From contig PWKN01000284.1 in assembly GCA_003559735.1 (NCBI GenBank), forward strand, positions 1-37,993: a stretch of DNA of 37,993 bases, read 5' to 3'. Of the stretch, positions 27,977 to 37,214 are shown piece after piece. A program made the position numbers and the translations under genes. The stretch is from Bacteroidales bacterium (GTDB lineage: Bacteria > Bacteroidota > Bacteroidia > Bacteroidales > UBA7960). Each line of letters begins with the position of its first letter. The stretch's first letter is position 1. The notes beneath the pieces are model-generated. The model was not told where the DNA came from. It saw only the letters and a list, made by a program, of their open reading frames with translations, and ran no database searches.

Positions 27977-28864
27977 ATGATGAAAAACCGATTTCAACGT
28001 GCCAACCGTATTGTCTGGACAGGGTTTTACGCCAACCTTGTCCTCACGCTGCTCAAGCTGACCGCAGGCATACTGGGTCGCAGTGCGGCTATGGTTGCCG
28101 ATGGCATTCACTCGGTAAGCGACTTCATGACCGACCTGGTGGTTGCAGGCAGCCTGAAGGTTGCGGCAAAACCAAGTGACGGGAATCATAAATACGGACA
28201 TGGCAAGGTTGAAACATTGGCAGCTGCATTTGTCGGGGGCGTGTTGTTTTTTGTCGGGGCAGGGATACTCTATTCGGGGGCAAAGAACGTCATCGGCCAC
28301 TTTGCTGATAGTCCGCTCCAGCCACCGGGAATGATCGCATTGTATGCAGCGGTTTTTTCTATTGCTGTGAAAGAAGTGTTGTATCATTATACCTTGCGTA
28401 CCGGTAAGCGTGTTGACAGCAAAGTTCTGATTGCCAATGCATGGCACCACAGGAGTGATGTTTATTCTTCCCTGGCTACCCTGTTGGGGATTGGAGGGGC
28501 CATATTTCTTGGCAGCCGGTGGGCGATACTCGACCCGTTGGCCGCTGTTGTGGTCAGCTTTTTTATATTCAGGGTGGCTATTGGCATCATCTGGGAAGCG
28601 ATGATGGAACTGATCGAAACGTCATTGCCATCAAAAAAGGAGAAAGAGATCCTGCAAATTGCGGGCAAAGTGAACGGGGTGTTTAATCCGCATGACCTGA
28701 AAACAAGAAAAATTGGCAGCAACATTGCGATTGACCTGCACATACAGGTGCGCCGCGATCTGAACATAGAAGAAGCGCATGACATAACCGTTCAGCTGGA
28801 GAAACGGTTGCGTGCGGCATATGGAGAAGAAACACACATTTCGGTGCATGCAGAACCATTATAG
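27977..28864 (+). CDS. Cation diffusion facilitator family transporter
   Basis: GRSAAMVADGIHSVSDFMTDLVV, KYGHGKVETLAA, NAWHHRSDVYSSLATLLGI. Confidence 0.95.
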   Translation: MMKNRFQRANRIVWTGFYANLVLTLLKLTAGILGRSAAMVADGIHSVSDFMTDLVVAGSLKVAAKPSDGNHKYGHGKVETLAAAFVGGVLFFVGAGILYSGAKNVIGHFADSPLQPPGMIALYAAVFSIAVKEVLYHYTLRTGKRVDSKVLIANAWHHRSDVYSSLATLLGIGGAIFLGSRWAILDPLAAVVVSFFIFRVAIGIIWEAMMELIETSLPSKKEKEILQIAGKVNGVFNPHDLKTRKIGSNIAIDLHIQVRRDLNIEEAHDITVQLEKRLRAAYGEETHISVHAEPL

Positions 28865-28945
28865 TGTTGCCTGATAGATTCAGGGATCATACAGGTTATG
28901 TTGGGGTCAAAAAATATTGGTTGTAAACATAATAATACAGAAAAA

Positions 28946-29956
28946 ATGAAGAGCGCTTGTATAATTGGTTTTGCGGTAGTTGTGCTTGTTGGTTGCGGAC
29001 TGGCTGACAGACCGCAGCAGCAGGTTAGTATACGCGGCATGGTATTTGGGACCTATTATTCGATCATATATTATGATGAGGATAAAACCGATTTCAGCAA
29101 CGATATAGACAGTATTCTCCTGGAGTTTAACCGCTCTCTTTCCTTTTATGACGAGCATTCGCTGCTGTCAAAAATAAACAGGAACCAGGAAACAGTCCCC
29201 GACGATTATTTCATCAGCGTGTTCACAAGGGCCCGTGAAATATCTGCAGAAACTGGTGGTGCTTTTGACGCTACAGTCTTTCCACTGGTGAATGCATGGG
29301 GATTCGGGACCTCTGGCAGGGCAGAGATGACCGCCCGAAAGATAGACAGCCTGATGCAGTTTGTCGGGTACGGGAAGATCTGGCTGGAAGACGGACATGT
29401 AAGGAAAGCAGATCCAAGGGTGCAACTTGATTTTAATGCGATTGCCAAAGGATATGCTGCTGATGTTATCGGTATGTTCCTCGAGTCGGTGGGAGTGGTT
29501 AATTATCTGGTGGAGATTGGAGGGGACCTTGTGGCAAAGGGGATTAAGCCCGATGGTACCCGGTGGCGAATCGGCCTCGAAATTCCAGCTGAAGATGCCT
29601 ATGAACCACAAACGTGGGATTATTTTGTGGAGATCGAAGATGCCGGACTTGCTACATCAGGAGATTATCGCAGGTACTACGAGGAAGGCGGACAAAGGTT
29701 CTCGCATACCATTGATCCGTCAACAGGATACCCGGTTACCCATCATATGATGAGTGTGTCGGTTTTTGCCCCCGATGGCATGTCGGCCGATGCCTATGCC
29801 ACTGCCTGCATGGTCATGGGATTGGAGAAAGCCATTGATTTTATTGAAAACCACAGCGACCTCGAAGCCTATTTCATATTTGCCCGGGATGATGATGAAG
29901 GGTTTGGCTACTATGCCAGCAGCGGACTTGTACTGATGTCCAGGGACGACCTTTAG
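28946..29956 (+). CDS. apbE: FAD:protein FMN transferase (ApbE) lipoprotein
   Basis: Lipobox LVGCG; MVFGTYYSIIYY, LDFNAIAKGYAADVIG, VEIGGDL, TSGDYRRYYEEGGQRFSHTIDPSTGYP. Start 28946 fits the lipoprotein signal. Confidence 0.95.
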   Translation: MKSACIIGFAVVVLVGCGLADRPQQQVSIRGMVFGTYYSIIYYDEDKTDFSNDIDSILLEFNRSLSFYDEHSLLSKINRNQETVPDDYFISVFTRAREISAETGGAFDATVFPLVNAWGFGTSGRAEMTARKIDSLMQFVGYGKIWLEDGHVRKADPRVQLDFNAIAKGYAADVIGMFLESVGVVNYLVEIGGDLVAKGIKPDGTRWRIGLEIPAEDAYEPQTWDYFVEIEDAGLATSGDYRRYYEEGGQRFSHTIDPSTGYPVTHHMMSVSVFAPDGMSADAYATACMVMGLEKAIDFIENHSDLEAYFIFARDDDEGFGYYASSGLVLMSRDDL

Positions 29957-30028
29957 CAGTATGTGGTTATCAGGTTTTTTTTGTAACTTTATAGGATAAA
30001 ACGAACAATCTGAAAAAACCGGTTTGTT

Positions 30029-31033
30029 ATGAAGAAAGCACAAAAAATCCGTCTTGGATTATTTATCACAGTCAGTGCCGGCTTGTTGCTGGTACTGATC
30101 GGGTATTTCGCCGCACACAGTCTATTTGAAAGGAAAGTTGAGTATCATGTTGCCTATACGGGTGTTTCGGTCGGCGGACTGGAGGTTGGGAGTCCGGTGA
30201 AGTATCTGGGAATTAATGTAGGATCTATTGCCGACATCCGGATCTCTCCCCTGGATGTGAGCACCATCATTATAACCCTGGCGCTGTCTGAGGATACCCC
30301 GGTGAAAGAAGATGCCGTGGCAGACATTGTTGCGATGGGGATTACCGGGTTGCGGACGATCGAGATCAGGGGAGGGACACAGGAGGCAGACTTCCTGGAA
30401 CCAGGTGATTACATCAATGCGGGCACATCATTCGCCGAAGATATAACGGGTAAGGCGGAAGACATCTATTTTAAATTGGAAGAGGTGCTGAACAACCTGC
30501 AGCTGTTCACCCATCCCGATAATATGCAGGCGTTTACCAGGACAGCGGAAGATATTTCAGGCTTTACCGGACAGGCCGGACAAACAATTCAGAACCTTGA
30601 CGGACTCATTGATGATAATCGGGAGAACATCAGGGAGACCGTCGCAGCCATCAATAAGATCAGCGAAGGTCTGGATAGGACAACTGAGGAGCTGTTCCTG
30701 GCGGTTTCACGATTCAATGAGATCATGCAGGGAGACACATTAAGTGAAGTGCTTGCCAACTTCCGTGACATTTCCGTCACACTGAAAGAAACCAACCTGA
30801 ATGAGCTGATCGAACAACTGGCGCTGACCACTTCAGAAACACAGCTTCTGTTGCGCAAGGTGGGGGAGGATGTCGACAGGGGTGCCGAAGTACTGTCCGA
30901 CAACCTGATGTTGCTGCAATATACATTGAACAATATACATGACCTCTCCAGGAAGGCAAGTGCCAACCCTTCGGTGCTGATACGGCGGCCAAGGATTGAT
31001 GATGCGGCAGATAAGATGCTGGACGGGGAATGA
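30029..31033 (+). CDS. MlaD/MCE-family lipid transport protein
   Basis: N-terminal TM; FERKVEYHVAYTGVSVGGLEVGSPVKYLGINVGSIADIRI is an MCE domain; long helical C-terminus. Confidence 0.92.
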   Translation: MKKAQKIRLGLFITVSAGLLLVLIGYFAAHSLFERKVEYHVAYTGVSVGGLEVGSPVKYLGINVGSIADIRISPLDVSTIIITLALSEDTPVKEDAVADIVAMGITGLRTIEIRGGTQEADFLEPGDYINAGTSFAEDITGKAEDIYFKLEEVLNNLQLFTHPDNMQAFTRTAEDISGFTGQAGQTIQNLDGLIDDNRENIRETVAAINKISEGLDRTTEELFLAVSRFNEIMQGDTLSEVLANFRDISVTLKETNLNELIEQLALTTSETQLLLRKVGEDVDRGAEVLSDNLMLLQYTLNNIHDLSRKASANPSVLIRRPRIDDAADKMLDGE

Positions 31034-31067
31034 TGTCTGAAACCATTTTAACAAAAGGATTACAGCA

Positions 31068-31688
31068 ATGAAAAGACAACAGATCGTATTACTTGCAGTA
31101 TTGCTGATATTGGCCGGATGTGGCGGAAGCCGGCCTGTTGTTCACCAGTTTTTCCTGTTGGAAACGCCGCCGGGAAAGGCGTTTGAATGGCCGGACAACC
31201 TGCATGCCATTGCCGGCAGTTGTGAGGTGGAGAATGTTCGCGTGGCGCCTCCCTACGCTTCTCACCAGATCGCTGTTCGTGAAGATTCACACCAGCTCCG
31301 GTTTTTTACCTTTAATGAATGGGCTGTCAGGCCTGATCAGCAACTGACGCAAATTGTCATAGACTTTTTTGAGGAACATCATGTTTTTGGTTCTGTGATG
31401 CATGGAAGGATTGCTGAAAGAACAGACTATGTCGTTGAGACAAATGTGGTACACATGGAACTTGACAACAGGCAAGATGACTTTCATGCGCGTTTGCACG
31501 TAGAATTCAAGCTGATATCGCTGGCTGACGTTGATCCGGTTGGTGTGGTTCACCATGTTGCAAACCGTTCTGAGCCCTTGAATGAAAAAAACATTAACGA
31601 ATTTGCTGCTACTGTTAGCCGGCTTTTTATGGATGAGCTGCACGCTTTCAGTACAGCTTTTCTGAACCAGGCAGGGGATGAACAGTAA
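31068..31688 (+). CDS. ABC-type transport auxiliary lipoprotein (PqiC-like)
   Basis: Lipobox LILAGCGGS; HQFFLLETPP...VRVAPPYASHQIAVREDSHQLRFFTFNEWAVRPDQQLTQIVIDFF; located between MCE and permease genes. Confidence 0.8.
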   Translation: MKRQQIVLLAVLLILAGCGGSRPVVHQFFLLETPPGKAFEWPDNLHAIAGSCEVENVRVAPPYASHQIAVREDSHQLRFFTFNEWAVRPDQQLTQIVIDFFEEHHVFGSVMHGRIAERTDYVVETNVVHMELDNRQDDFHARLHVEFKLISLADVDPVGVVHHVANRSEPLNEKNINEFAATVSRLFMDELHAFSTAFLNQAGDEQ

Positions 31689-32811
31689 ACGTATTAATAC
31701 CGATATTTGCAGCGGCAATGACCTGGTTGTCAGACTTGAAGGCGACACCCTGGTAATGCGTGGTGACCTGTTGCTGGGTGAAGCTTCGGCGTTTGTCAAC
31801 GCATTTTCCAGACATTTCCGGTCTGTGCCGGCACATCAGTTGCGCATCGACCTAAATGGGTTGAAGAATATTGACAGTGCCGGGGTGATGGCCTTGTATT
31901 ATACCAAAAAGAAGCTGAAAGAGAATGGTGTTGAGGCAGAGCTGGAGGGTGGCTCGGCTTCGGTGCTTGACAAGATCCGGTTATTTTATCCTGAAGAGGA
32001 GATGTCGGTGGTTTTGCCGCGGCGACAAGGGTTTCTGGAGCAAACAGGCGCCCGGGTGCGTGAATTTTTCGGATTGTTCATGATGGAATTTCTGTTGCTG
32101 GCCTCCAATTTGTTTTACTGGGGGTTTGCCGATCTGTTCAGGCCATCGGTCAGGCGGCGCGGGGATGTGGTAACCCAGGCTACACTGATAGGGGTGAATG
32201 CAGCTGGCATTGTGGTGTTTCTCTCTTTTGTGATTGGCTTTGTGATCGCCCTCCACTCTGCCGGACAGTTACGTCCGTTCGGGGCAAACATTTTTATAGT
32301 TGACCTGGTGGTTTTCTCTATCATGAGCCAGATGGGACCGCTGCTCGCAGCCATACTGGTTGCTGGCCGCAGCGGATCGGCCATTGCAGCGGAGATTGGG
32401 ACAATGAAGGTTACCGCTGAGCTGGATGCCATCCAGACAATGGGCCTCCATCCAATACGTTTTTTACTGGTTCCCAAGCTTTATGCATGCATGCTTACGA
32501 TGCCGTTCCTGATCGTGTTTGCCAACGTTGCAGGGATCACTGGTGGCGCACTGGCTGCCAATATTTACCTTGATATTACCCCTGAAATTTTTATCAACAG
32601 GATGCGCGATATTATGATGATGAAAGATCTGTACACGGCATTGGTGAAAAGCCAGGTGTATGCGGGAATTATCGTGCTTACAGGAAGCTTTTATGGATTA
32701 AGGGTGTTACGGGGCGCCGAAGACGTCGGAAGAATGACTACCATTGCCGTCGTTGTTTCTATCACCCTGGTGATCCTGGCCGACAGTGTGCTGGGGGTAA
32801 TTTTTTATTAG
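31678..32811 (+). CDS. MlaE-family permease with N-terminal STAS (MlaB-like) domain
   Basis: N-terminal LRIDLNGLKNIDSAGVMALYYTKKKLKENG is STAS-like; C-terminal MlaE motifs AAILVAGRSGSAIAAEIGTMKVTAELDAIQTMGLHPIRFLLVPKLYA. 11-bp overlap with the lipoprotein gene. Confidence 0.93.
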   Translation: MNSKRINTDICSGNDLVVRLEGDTLVMRGDLLLGEASAFVNAFSRHFRSVPAHQLRIDLNGLKNIDSAGVMALYYTKKKLKENGVEAELEGGSASVLDKIRLFYPEEEMSVVLPRRQGFLEQTGARVREFFGLFMMEFLLLASNLFYWGFADLFRPSVRRRGDVVTQATLIGVNAAGIVVFLSFVIGFVIALHSAGQLRPFGANIFIVDLVVFSIMSQMGPLLAAILVAGRSGSAIAAEIGTMKVTAELDAIQTMGLHPIRFLLVPKLYACMLTMPFLIVFANVAGITGGALAANIYLDITPEIFINRMRDIMMMKDLYTALVKSQVYAGIIVLTGSFYGLRVLRGAEDVGRMTTIAVVVSITLVILADSVLGVIFY

Positions 32812-32858
32812 TATGTTCACGACCACCGGTCAGCCGGAATTATTACATACAGGTTAAT

Positions 32859-33626
32859 ATGGAAAAGGAAAAGGTTGTTGAAGTACAACGGTTGCATGCG
32901 GCTTTCGATGACACGGTAGTTTTGTCGGATGTCTCTTTCTCTGCCTATGAGGGGGAAATAACCGTGATACTGGGAGGAAGCGGATCAGGGAAGACCACAA
33001 TATTAAAGCATTTGCTTGCCCTCTACCCTGTAAAACGTGGCAATGTATTTGTCCTGGGTAATGATATCACCCGGCTTCGCGAGACAGAGCTGACAGAACT
33101 GTATCTGAAGATGGGTGTTTTTTACCAGAGCGGGGCTCTGTTGAACTCATTGACAGTTGCCGAGAATGTGGCGTTGCCGTTGTCGCAGCATGCTGATCTT
33201 CCGAAAGAACTGGTTGAAGAGATTGTATATATGAAACTCGGATTGGTCAATATGTCCCATGCGTTTCATCTTTATCCATCACAGCTCAGCGGTGGCATGC
33301 TGAAAAGGGTCGCTCTTGCCCGGGCTATTGTGATGGACCCGCCCATCCTGTTTTGTGATGAACCCGGAGCCGGACTTGATCCGGTATCTCTTGAGTCGCT
33401 CGACAGACTCATCCTGAATTTAAAAAACAAGCTGGGGATGTCCATTATATTGGTAACACATGAGCTGACCAGCATTTTGCGTGTGGCTACACGGGTTGTC
33501 TTTCTCGATCAGGGGGTGGTTGTGTTTGAGGGGACACTGGAAGATGCCTTGGATAACGATCACCCGGTGGTTGGTGAGTTCTTCTCTGTCATGAAAAATG
33601 AGAACATGCGTAAACTGCTGCAATAG
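32859..33626 (+). CDS. MlaF-like ABC transporter ATP-binding protein
   Basis: Walker A GGSGSGKTT; signature LSGGMLKRVALARAI; ILFCDEPGAGLDPVS. Confidence 0.95.
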   Translation: MEKEKVVEVQRLHAAFDDTVVLSDVSFSAYEGEITVILGGSGSGKTTILKHLLALYPVKRGNVFVLGNDITRLRETELTELYLKMGVFYQSGALLNSLTVAENVALPLSQHADLPKELVEEIVYMKLGLVNMSHAFHLYPSQLSGGMLKRVALARAIVMDPPILFCDEPGAGLDPVSLESLDRLILNLKNKLGMSIILVTHELTSILRVATRVVFLDQGVVVFEGTLEDALDNDHPVVGEFFSVMKNENMRKLLQ

Positions 33627-33674
33627 CTGCCAGTGCGCTACCGGCAGGCAGCACCGGTGTTGTGTATGATGGTT

Positions 33675-33866
33675 TCAGGTATCCCTGTTCTCACACTCTT
33701 CCGGTTTTCCTGACGCACAGGAACAGGAGGTGGATCCTTTCCCGTCAGGGTCGAAGCTGCTGGTACACGATTTTTTGAATGTGCTGCCGGGTATAAGGAA
33801 CATCCTGATGGCGAATCCGGAGATGGCCAGAACCAGCAGAAATATGGTGAGCAATAATGTTGTCAT
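33675..33866 (-). CDS. nqrM: NqrM-like (DUF539) Na+-NQR maturation protein
   Basis: 63 aa; one N-terminal TM and four Cys (SC...SCSCASGKPEEC), matching the NqrM C...CxC...C layout. Confidence 0.7.
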   Translation of the reverse strand: MTTLLLTIFLLVLAISGFAIRMFLIPGSTFKKSCTSSFDPDGKGSTSCSCASGKPEECENRDT

Positions 33867-33963
33867 AACAGGTTTGTCAATGGTTGCAATCCAGTTTCTG
33901 TACCAATTGTTTTTATTTTATCAGCAGGCGGTCTTTAGTGTAACAACATAGGGTTTTTTTTGT

Positions 33964-34740
33964 TCAGCCGCCAGGGTGTCCATGCCTGAACCAGGAAAGC
34001 AAGATACCGGCTGCTGTTGCTGCATTGAGTGATTCCACCCTTTCCCTGCTGTCTTCGTGCCGGTATGCCGGAATGGACAATGCCTGGTGTGCCATCGAAG
34101 CAATGCCGGGCGACAACCCTTTTGATTCGTTTCCTATCAATAATGCGGCAGGCAGCGTAATGGGCGTCTCAAACATGTTTTTGCCTTCAAGGAGGGCTGC
34201 ATACACATGCATGTGTTTTCTGATCCTTTCCAGCAGCGTATGGAGTCCGGTGTAAATTATCTTCGTCCGCAGAAAGGAACCCATCGTAGACTGTATCACT
34301 TTTGGGTTGTAGACATCAGCGGTGCCGGGAGCGCAAAATATGTAACGGACACCAAACCAGTCGGCTGTGCGTATAATGGTTCCCAGGTTGCCCGGGTCCT
34401 GGATCTCATCAAGAATGACCACCAGGTCATTGGCGCCAAATTGGCAGGGCATGGGATAAGAAGGTTGGCGCACCACAGCCAGTGCCTGGTTGGGGGTTTT
34501 CAGACTGCTGACCTGTTCCAGTTCCTTTTGTGTAACCGTGACATATGGGACACCCTCGGGAATGTGTTGTTGGACTTCCCCAATCCATTCCGGAAGTCCG
34601 CATACCAGGTCAATATCCAATCCTCCGCCGATGATTTCGCGGACAATCTTGTCTCCTTCTGCGACAAAGACCTTGTGTTGATCACGGTACTTCTTTTGCC
34701 GCAGAGACTTAATGTGTTTTTTCCAGTTTGCAGTGAGCAT
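33964..34740 (-). CDS. TrmH-family RNA methyltransferase
   Basis: HKVFVAEGDKIVREI, VILDEIQDPGNLGTIIRTADWFGV, ALLIGNESKGLSPGI, IPAYRHEDSRERVESLNAATAAGILLSWF. Start at ATG 34740 avoids overlap with rplI. Confidence 0.93.
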   Translation of the reverse strand: MLTANWKKHIKSLRQKKYRDQHKVFVAEGDKIVREIIGGGLDIDLVCGLPEWIGEVQQHIPEGVPYVTVTQKELEQVSSLKTPNQALAVVRQPSYPMPCQFGANDLVVILDEIQDPGNLGTIIRTADWFGVRYIFCAPGTADVYNPKVIQSTMGSFLRTKIIYTGLHTLLERIRKHMHVYAALLEGKNMFETPITLPAALLIGNESKGLSPGIASMAHQALSIPAYRHEDSRERVESLNAATAAGILLSWFRHGHPGG

Positions 34741-34753
34741 CAGGTGATCAGGT

Positions 34754-35203
34754 TTATTCACCGACCACTTCAAATTTCAGTTGAGGCCTTACTTCTTTAT
34801 GAAGGTTAACAACAGCGGTATATTTGCCGATCTCCTTGATGGTGTCGCCATCGACCATGATTTTTTTACGGTCAATTTCAAGGCCAAACTGATCTTTAAG
34901 GGCATCTGCGATCTGCAATGCATTCACTGATCCGAAGATCTTCCCGGATGTCCCCGTTTTGGCACCAATTTTTACCTCGATATCCTGGAGCTTATCTGCC
35001 ATCTTTTCGGCCTCTTTCCTGATTTTTTCTTCTTTGAAGCCTCGTTGCCTGATGGTTTCCGCCAGCTTTTTCTTTTCGGCGGGAACGGCAATCATGGCAA
35101 AGCCTTTGGGGATAAGATAGTTGTTGGCATATCCCTCTTTTACGGTAACCAAATCGTCTTTAAATCCAAGGTTTGGAACGTCTTGTTTCAAAATAACTTC
35201 CAT
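34754..35203 (-). CDS. rplI: 50S ribosomal protein L9
   Basis: MEVILKQDVPNLGFKDDLVTVKEGYANNYLIPKGFA. Confidence 0.98.
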   Translation of the reverse strand: MEVILKQDVPNLGFKDDLVTVKEGYANNYLIPKGFAMIAVPAEKKKLAETIRQRGFKEEKIRKEAEKMADKLQDIEVKIGAKTGTSGKIFGSVNALQIADALKDQFGLEIDRKKIMVDGDTIKEIGKYTAVVNLHKEVRPQLKFEVVGE

Positions 35204-35215
35204 TGTTATACCTCC

Positions 35216-35488
35216 CTATTTTAAAAGATCCGCTACGTAAGGCATAATGGCAAGATGCCTTGCCCTTTTAACGGCCTTAGCCACTTTTCTTTGATATTTT
35301 ACTGATGTGCCGGTAATTCTGCGTGGCAGGATCTTGCCTTGCTCATTGACGAATTTTAGCAAAAAGTTGGCGTCTTTGTAATCGATGTACTTGATGCCTG
35401 CTTTTTTGAAACGGCAGTATTTCTTTTTCTTGATATCTACTGCAATGGGTGCAAGATATCTTATTTCGGAGTTTTGCTGGTTGGCCAT
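35216..35488 (-). CDS. rpsR: 30S ribosomal protein S18
   Basis: [65 protein letters not shown]. Confidence 0.98.
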   Translation of the reverse strand: MANQQNSEIRYLAPIAVDIKKKKYCRFKKAGIKYIDYKDANFLLKFVNEQGKILPRRITGTSVKYQRKVAKAVKRARHLAIMPYVADLLK

Positions 35489-35499
35489 ATCTGTTTCTT

Positions 35500-35892
35500 T
35501 TATTTATTGGATTCTACCTGTTTTTTTTCTGGCTCTGCCTCTTTGTCTGCAGCTTTAGCGGCTTCGCTTTCCCTTCTCCTTTTTTCATTGTATGCAACCG
35601 CATGTTTGTCCAGCGCCACAGTGAGGAACCGGATAACCCTTTCGTCGCGCTTCATTTCCAGCTCAAGGCTTTTTACCAGTTGCGCCTCAGCCCTGAACTC
35701 TATCAGGTGGTAGAAGCCGGTTGATTTTTTCTGGATCGGGTAGGCCATCTTGCGTAGTCCCCAATGGTCTTCAAACACGATCTCTGCCCCATTTTTCTTC
35801 AGGTAGTCCTGAAACTTGCTAACCGCTTCCTTCATCTGTTCTTCAGACAAAACGGGAGTCATAATGAAAACGGTTTCGTACTGTTTAAGCAT
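35500..35892 (-). CDS. rpsF: 30S ribosomal protein S6
   Basis: [62 protein letters not shown]. Confidence 0.98.
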   Translation of the reverse strand: MLKQYETVFIMTPVLSEEQMKEAVSKFQDYLKKNGAEIVFEDHWGLRKMAYPIQKKSTGFYHLIEFRAEAQLVKSLELEMKRDERVIRFLTVALDKHAVAYNEKRRRESEAAKAADKEAEPEKKQVESNK

Positions 35893-35943
35893 CTCGATGT
35901 GTGTTTAATGTGTTGTTAATATAACTTTTTGTAAAACGAGGTG

Positions 35944-35951
35944 CAAAGGTA
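35944..35951 (-). promoter_or_regulatory. -7 promoter element TACCTTTG for rpsF-rpsR-rplI
   Basis: CAAAGGTA on the + strand, about 50 nt before rpsF; no well-spaced -33 TTTG seen. Confidence 0.45.
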
Positions 35952-36008
35952 ATAATTATTTGCAAAAAAACTGATTATTCGTTGTGGTTTGTTTGTCAAA
36001 ACTGTTTT

Positions 36009-37022
36009 TTACAGCCATTCTTCCCGGATGACATCTCCCTGCAAACCGACAGTGATGGCTTTTACCGGGACTTTCCTGCTTGCTTTGTCAGCAGCCTGTT
36101 TGGCCAGCTGAAGAAGTCCCGTGCAACAGGGCACTTCCATTAACATTACGGTGATCGTGTTAATATGGGCATCATTGATCATGGCGGTGAGTTTATCAAC
36201 ATAAACATCCTTTCCCTGGTCAAGCTTTGGACAGGCTATGGCAAGCCCTTTACCCGGCAGGTACCTGCTGTGGAAGTCCCCCATTGCGAAAGCCACACAG
36301 TCGGCCGCCAGCAGCACGTCTGCATTTTGAAAGAAGGGTGCCTGCGGATTTACAAGGTGGAGCTGAACAGGCCATTGCCGGAGGGCGGAAGCACTTCCGG
36401 TGGAGGGTGCTGCAGATTGATCATCAGGGGCAACTTGTTTTTTTGCGGGCCCGGGTGTTCCAAACTGCATCATCCGGGCACCCGGACAACCACCGCCATT
36501 GCCATTTGATCTGTGTGTGTGGCGGGTGCTTTGTATGCTGTTAAAGGCACCTGCTCCGTGCCTGTCATCTGCTGCTTTCGCGCTATGAGTCCCCTGAATT
36601 TGCCTTTCATTGTTTGCCTGCAGTACACTTGCCGCTGGTTCTTCTTTTGCCTGGAATTCCTTTAGTTTTCCCAGGTCTACTTCCAGATTGTGGTCTTTGA
36701 TGTATTGAATGCCTTGTGCGACATATTCATCCTGGTTGTGTTCGATCAGGTGATTCAGGTGGGCAATCACCGTGGCTTCTCCCTTGGGGGCAATCCGCTC
36801 CATTACTTTGATCTCGTTATACGGTTCTGCCTCGCGTTCTTCAAGGGTAATGGCACCTACAGGGCAATCGCCAATGCAGGCACCAAGGCCGTCGCAGTAA
36901 AGGTCGCTGATCATACGGGCTTTGCCGTCAATCATTTGAAGGGCACCCTCGTGGCAACCTTCCACGCAAAGGCCACAGCCATTGCAAAGTTCTTCGTCTA
37001 TTTTTATGATGGTTCTTTTCAT
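36009..37022 (-). CDS. 4Fe-4S dicluster ferredoxin-domain protein with Cys-containing C-terminal domain
   Basis: CNGCGLCVEGCHEGAL and CDGLGACIGDCPVGAI motifs; C-terminal region with CVAFAMGDF, IACPKLDQG, VPCCTGLLQLA. Confidence 0.9.
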   Translation of the reverse strand: MKRTIIKIDEELCNGCGLCVEGCHEGALQMIDGKARMISDLYCDGLGACIGDCPVGAITLEEREAEPYNEIKVMERIAPKGEATVIAHLNHLIEHNQDEYVAQGIQYIKDHNLEVDLGKLKEFQAKEEPAASVLQANNERQIQGTHSAKAADDRHGAGAFNSIQSTRHTHRSNGNGGGCPGARMMQFGTPGPAKKQVAPDDQSAAPSTGSASALRQWPVQLHLVNPQAPFFQNADVLLAADCVAFAMGDFHSRYLPGKGLAIACPKLDQGKDVYVDKLTAMINDAHINTITVMLMEVPCCTGLLQLAKQAADKASRKVPVKAITVGLQGDVIREEWL

Positions 37023-37154
37023 CTGTTTATAATTTGATTAAATAGGTCAGATGGAGCTCGCCAACAATAACCGGCACACGTGTTTTGGAGTTATTTCCAA
37101 AATAAAATCATCCGCGTGTGTGTCAAAGTTATTGTCATGGCTCGGTTCATTTCT

Positions 37155-37214
37155 TTATTGGGTTATTGGGTTATTGAGTTATTGGGTTATCAGGTTATTT
37201 AGTTATTGGGTTAT
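37155..37214. repeat. 8-bp tandem repeat, unit TTATTGGG, 7.5 copies, touching the Rrf2 gene stop codon
   Basis: ttattggg|ttattggg|ttattgag|ttattggg|ttatcagg|ttatttag|ttattggg|ttat. Confidence 0.85.

Noticed and set aside
27845-28450. 201-aa minus-strand ORF antisense to nqrF/CDF
   Set aside because: Antisense to the CDF motif region; no plausible domain.
37155-37214. Possible CRISPR array from the regular repeats
   Set aside because: 8-bp period with no spacers; a simple tandem repeat, and no cas genes in the window.
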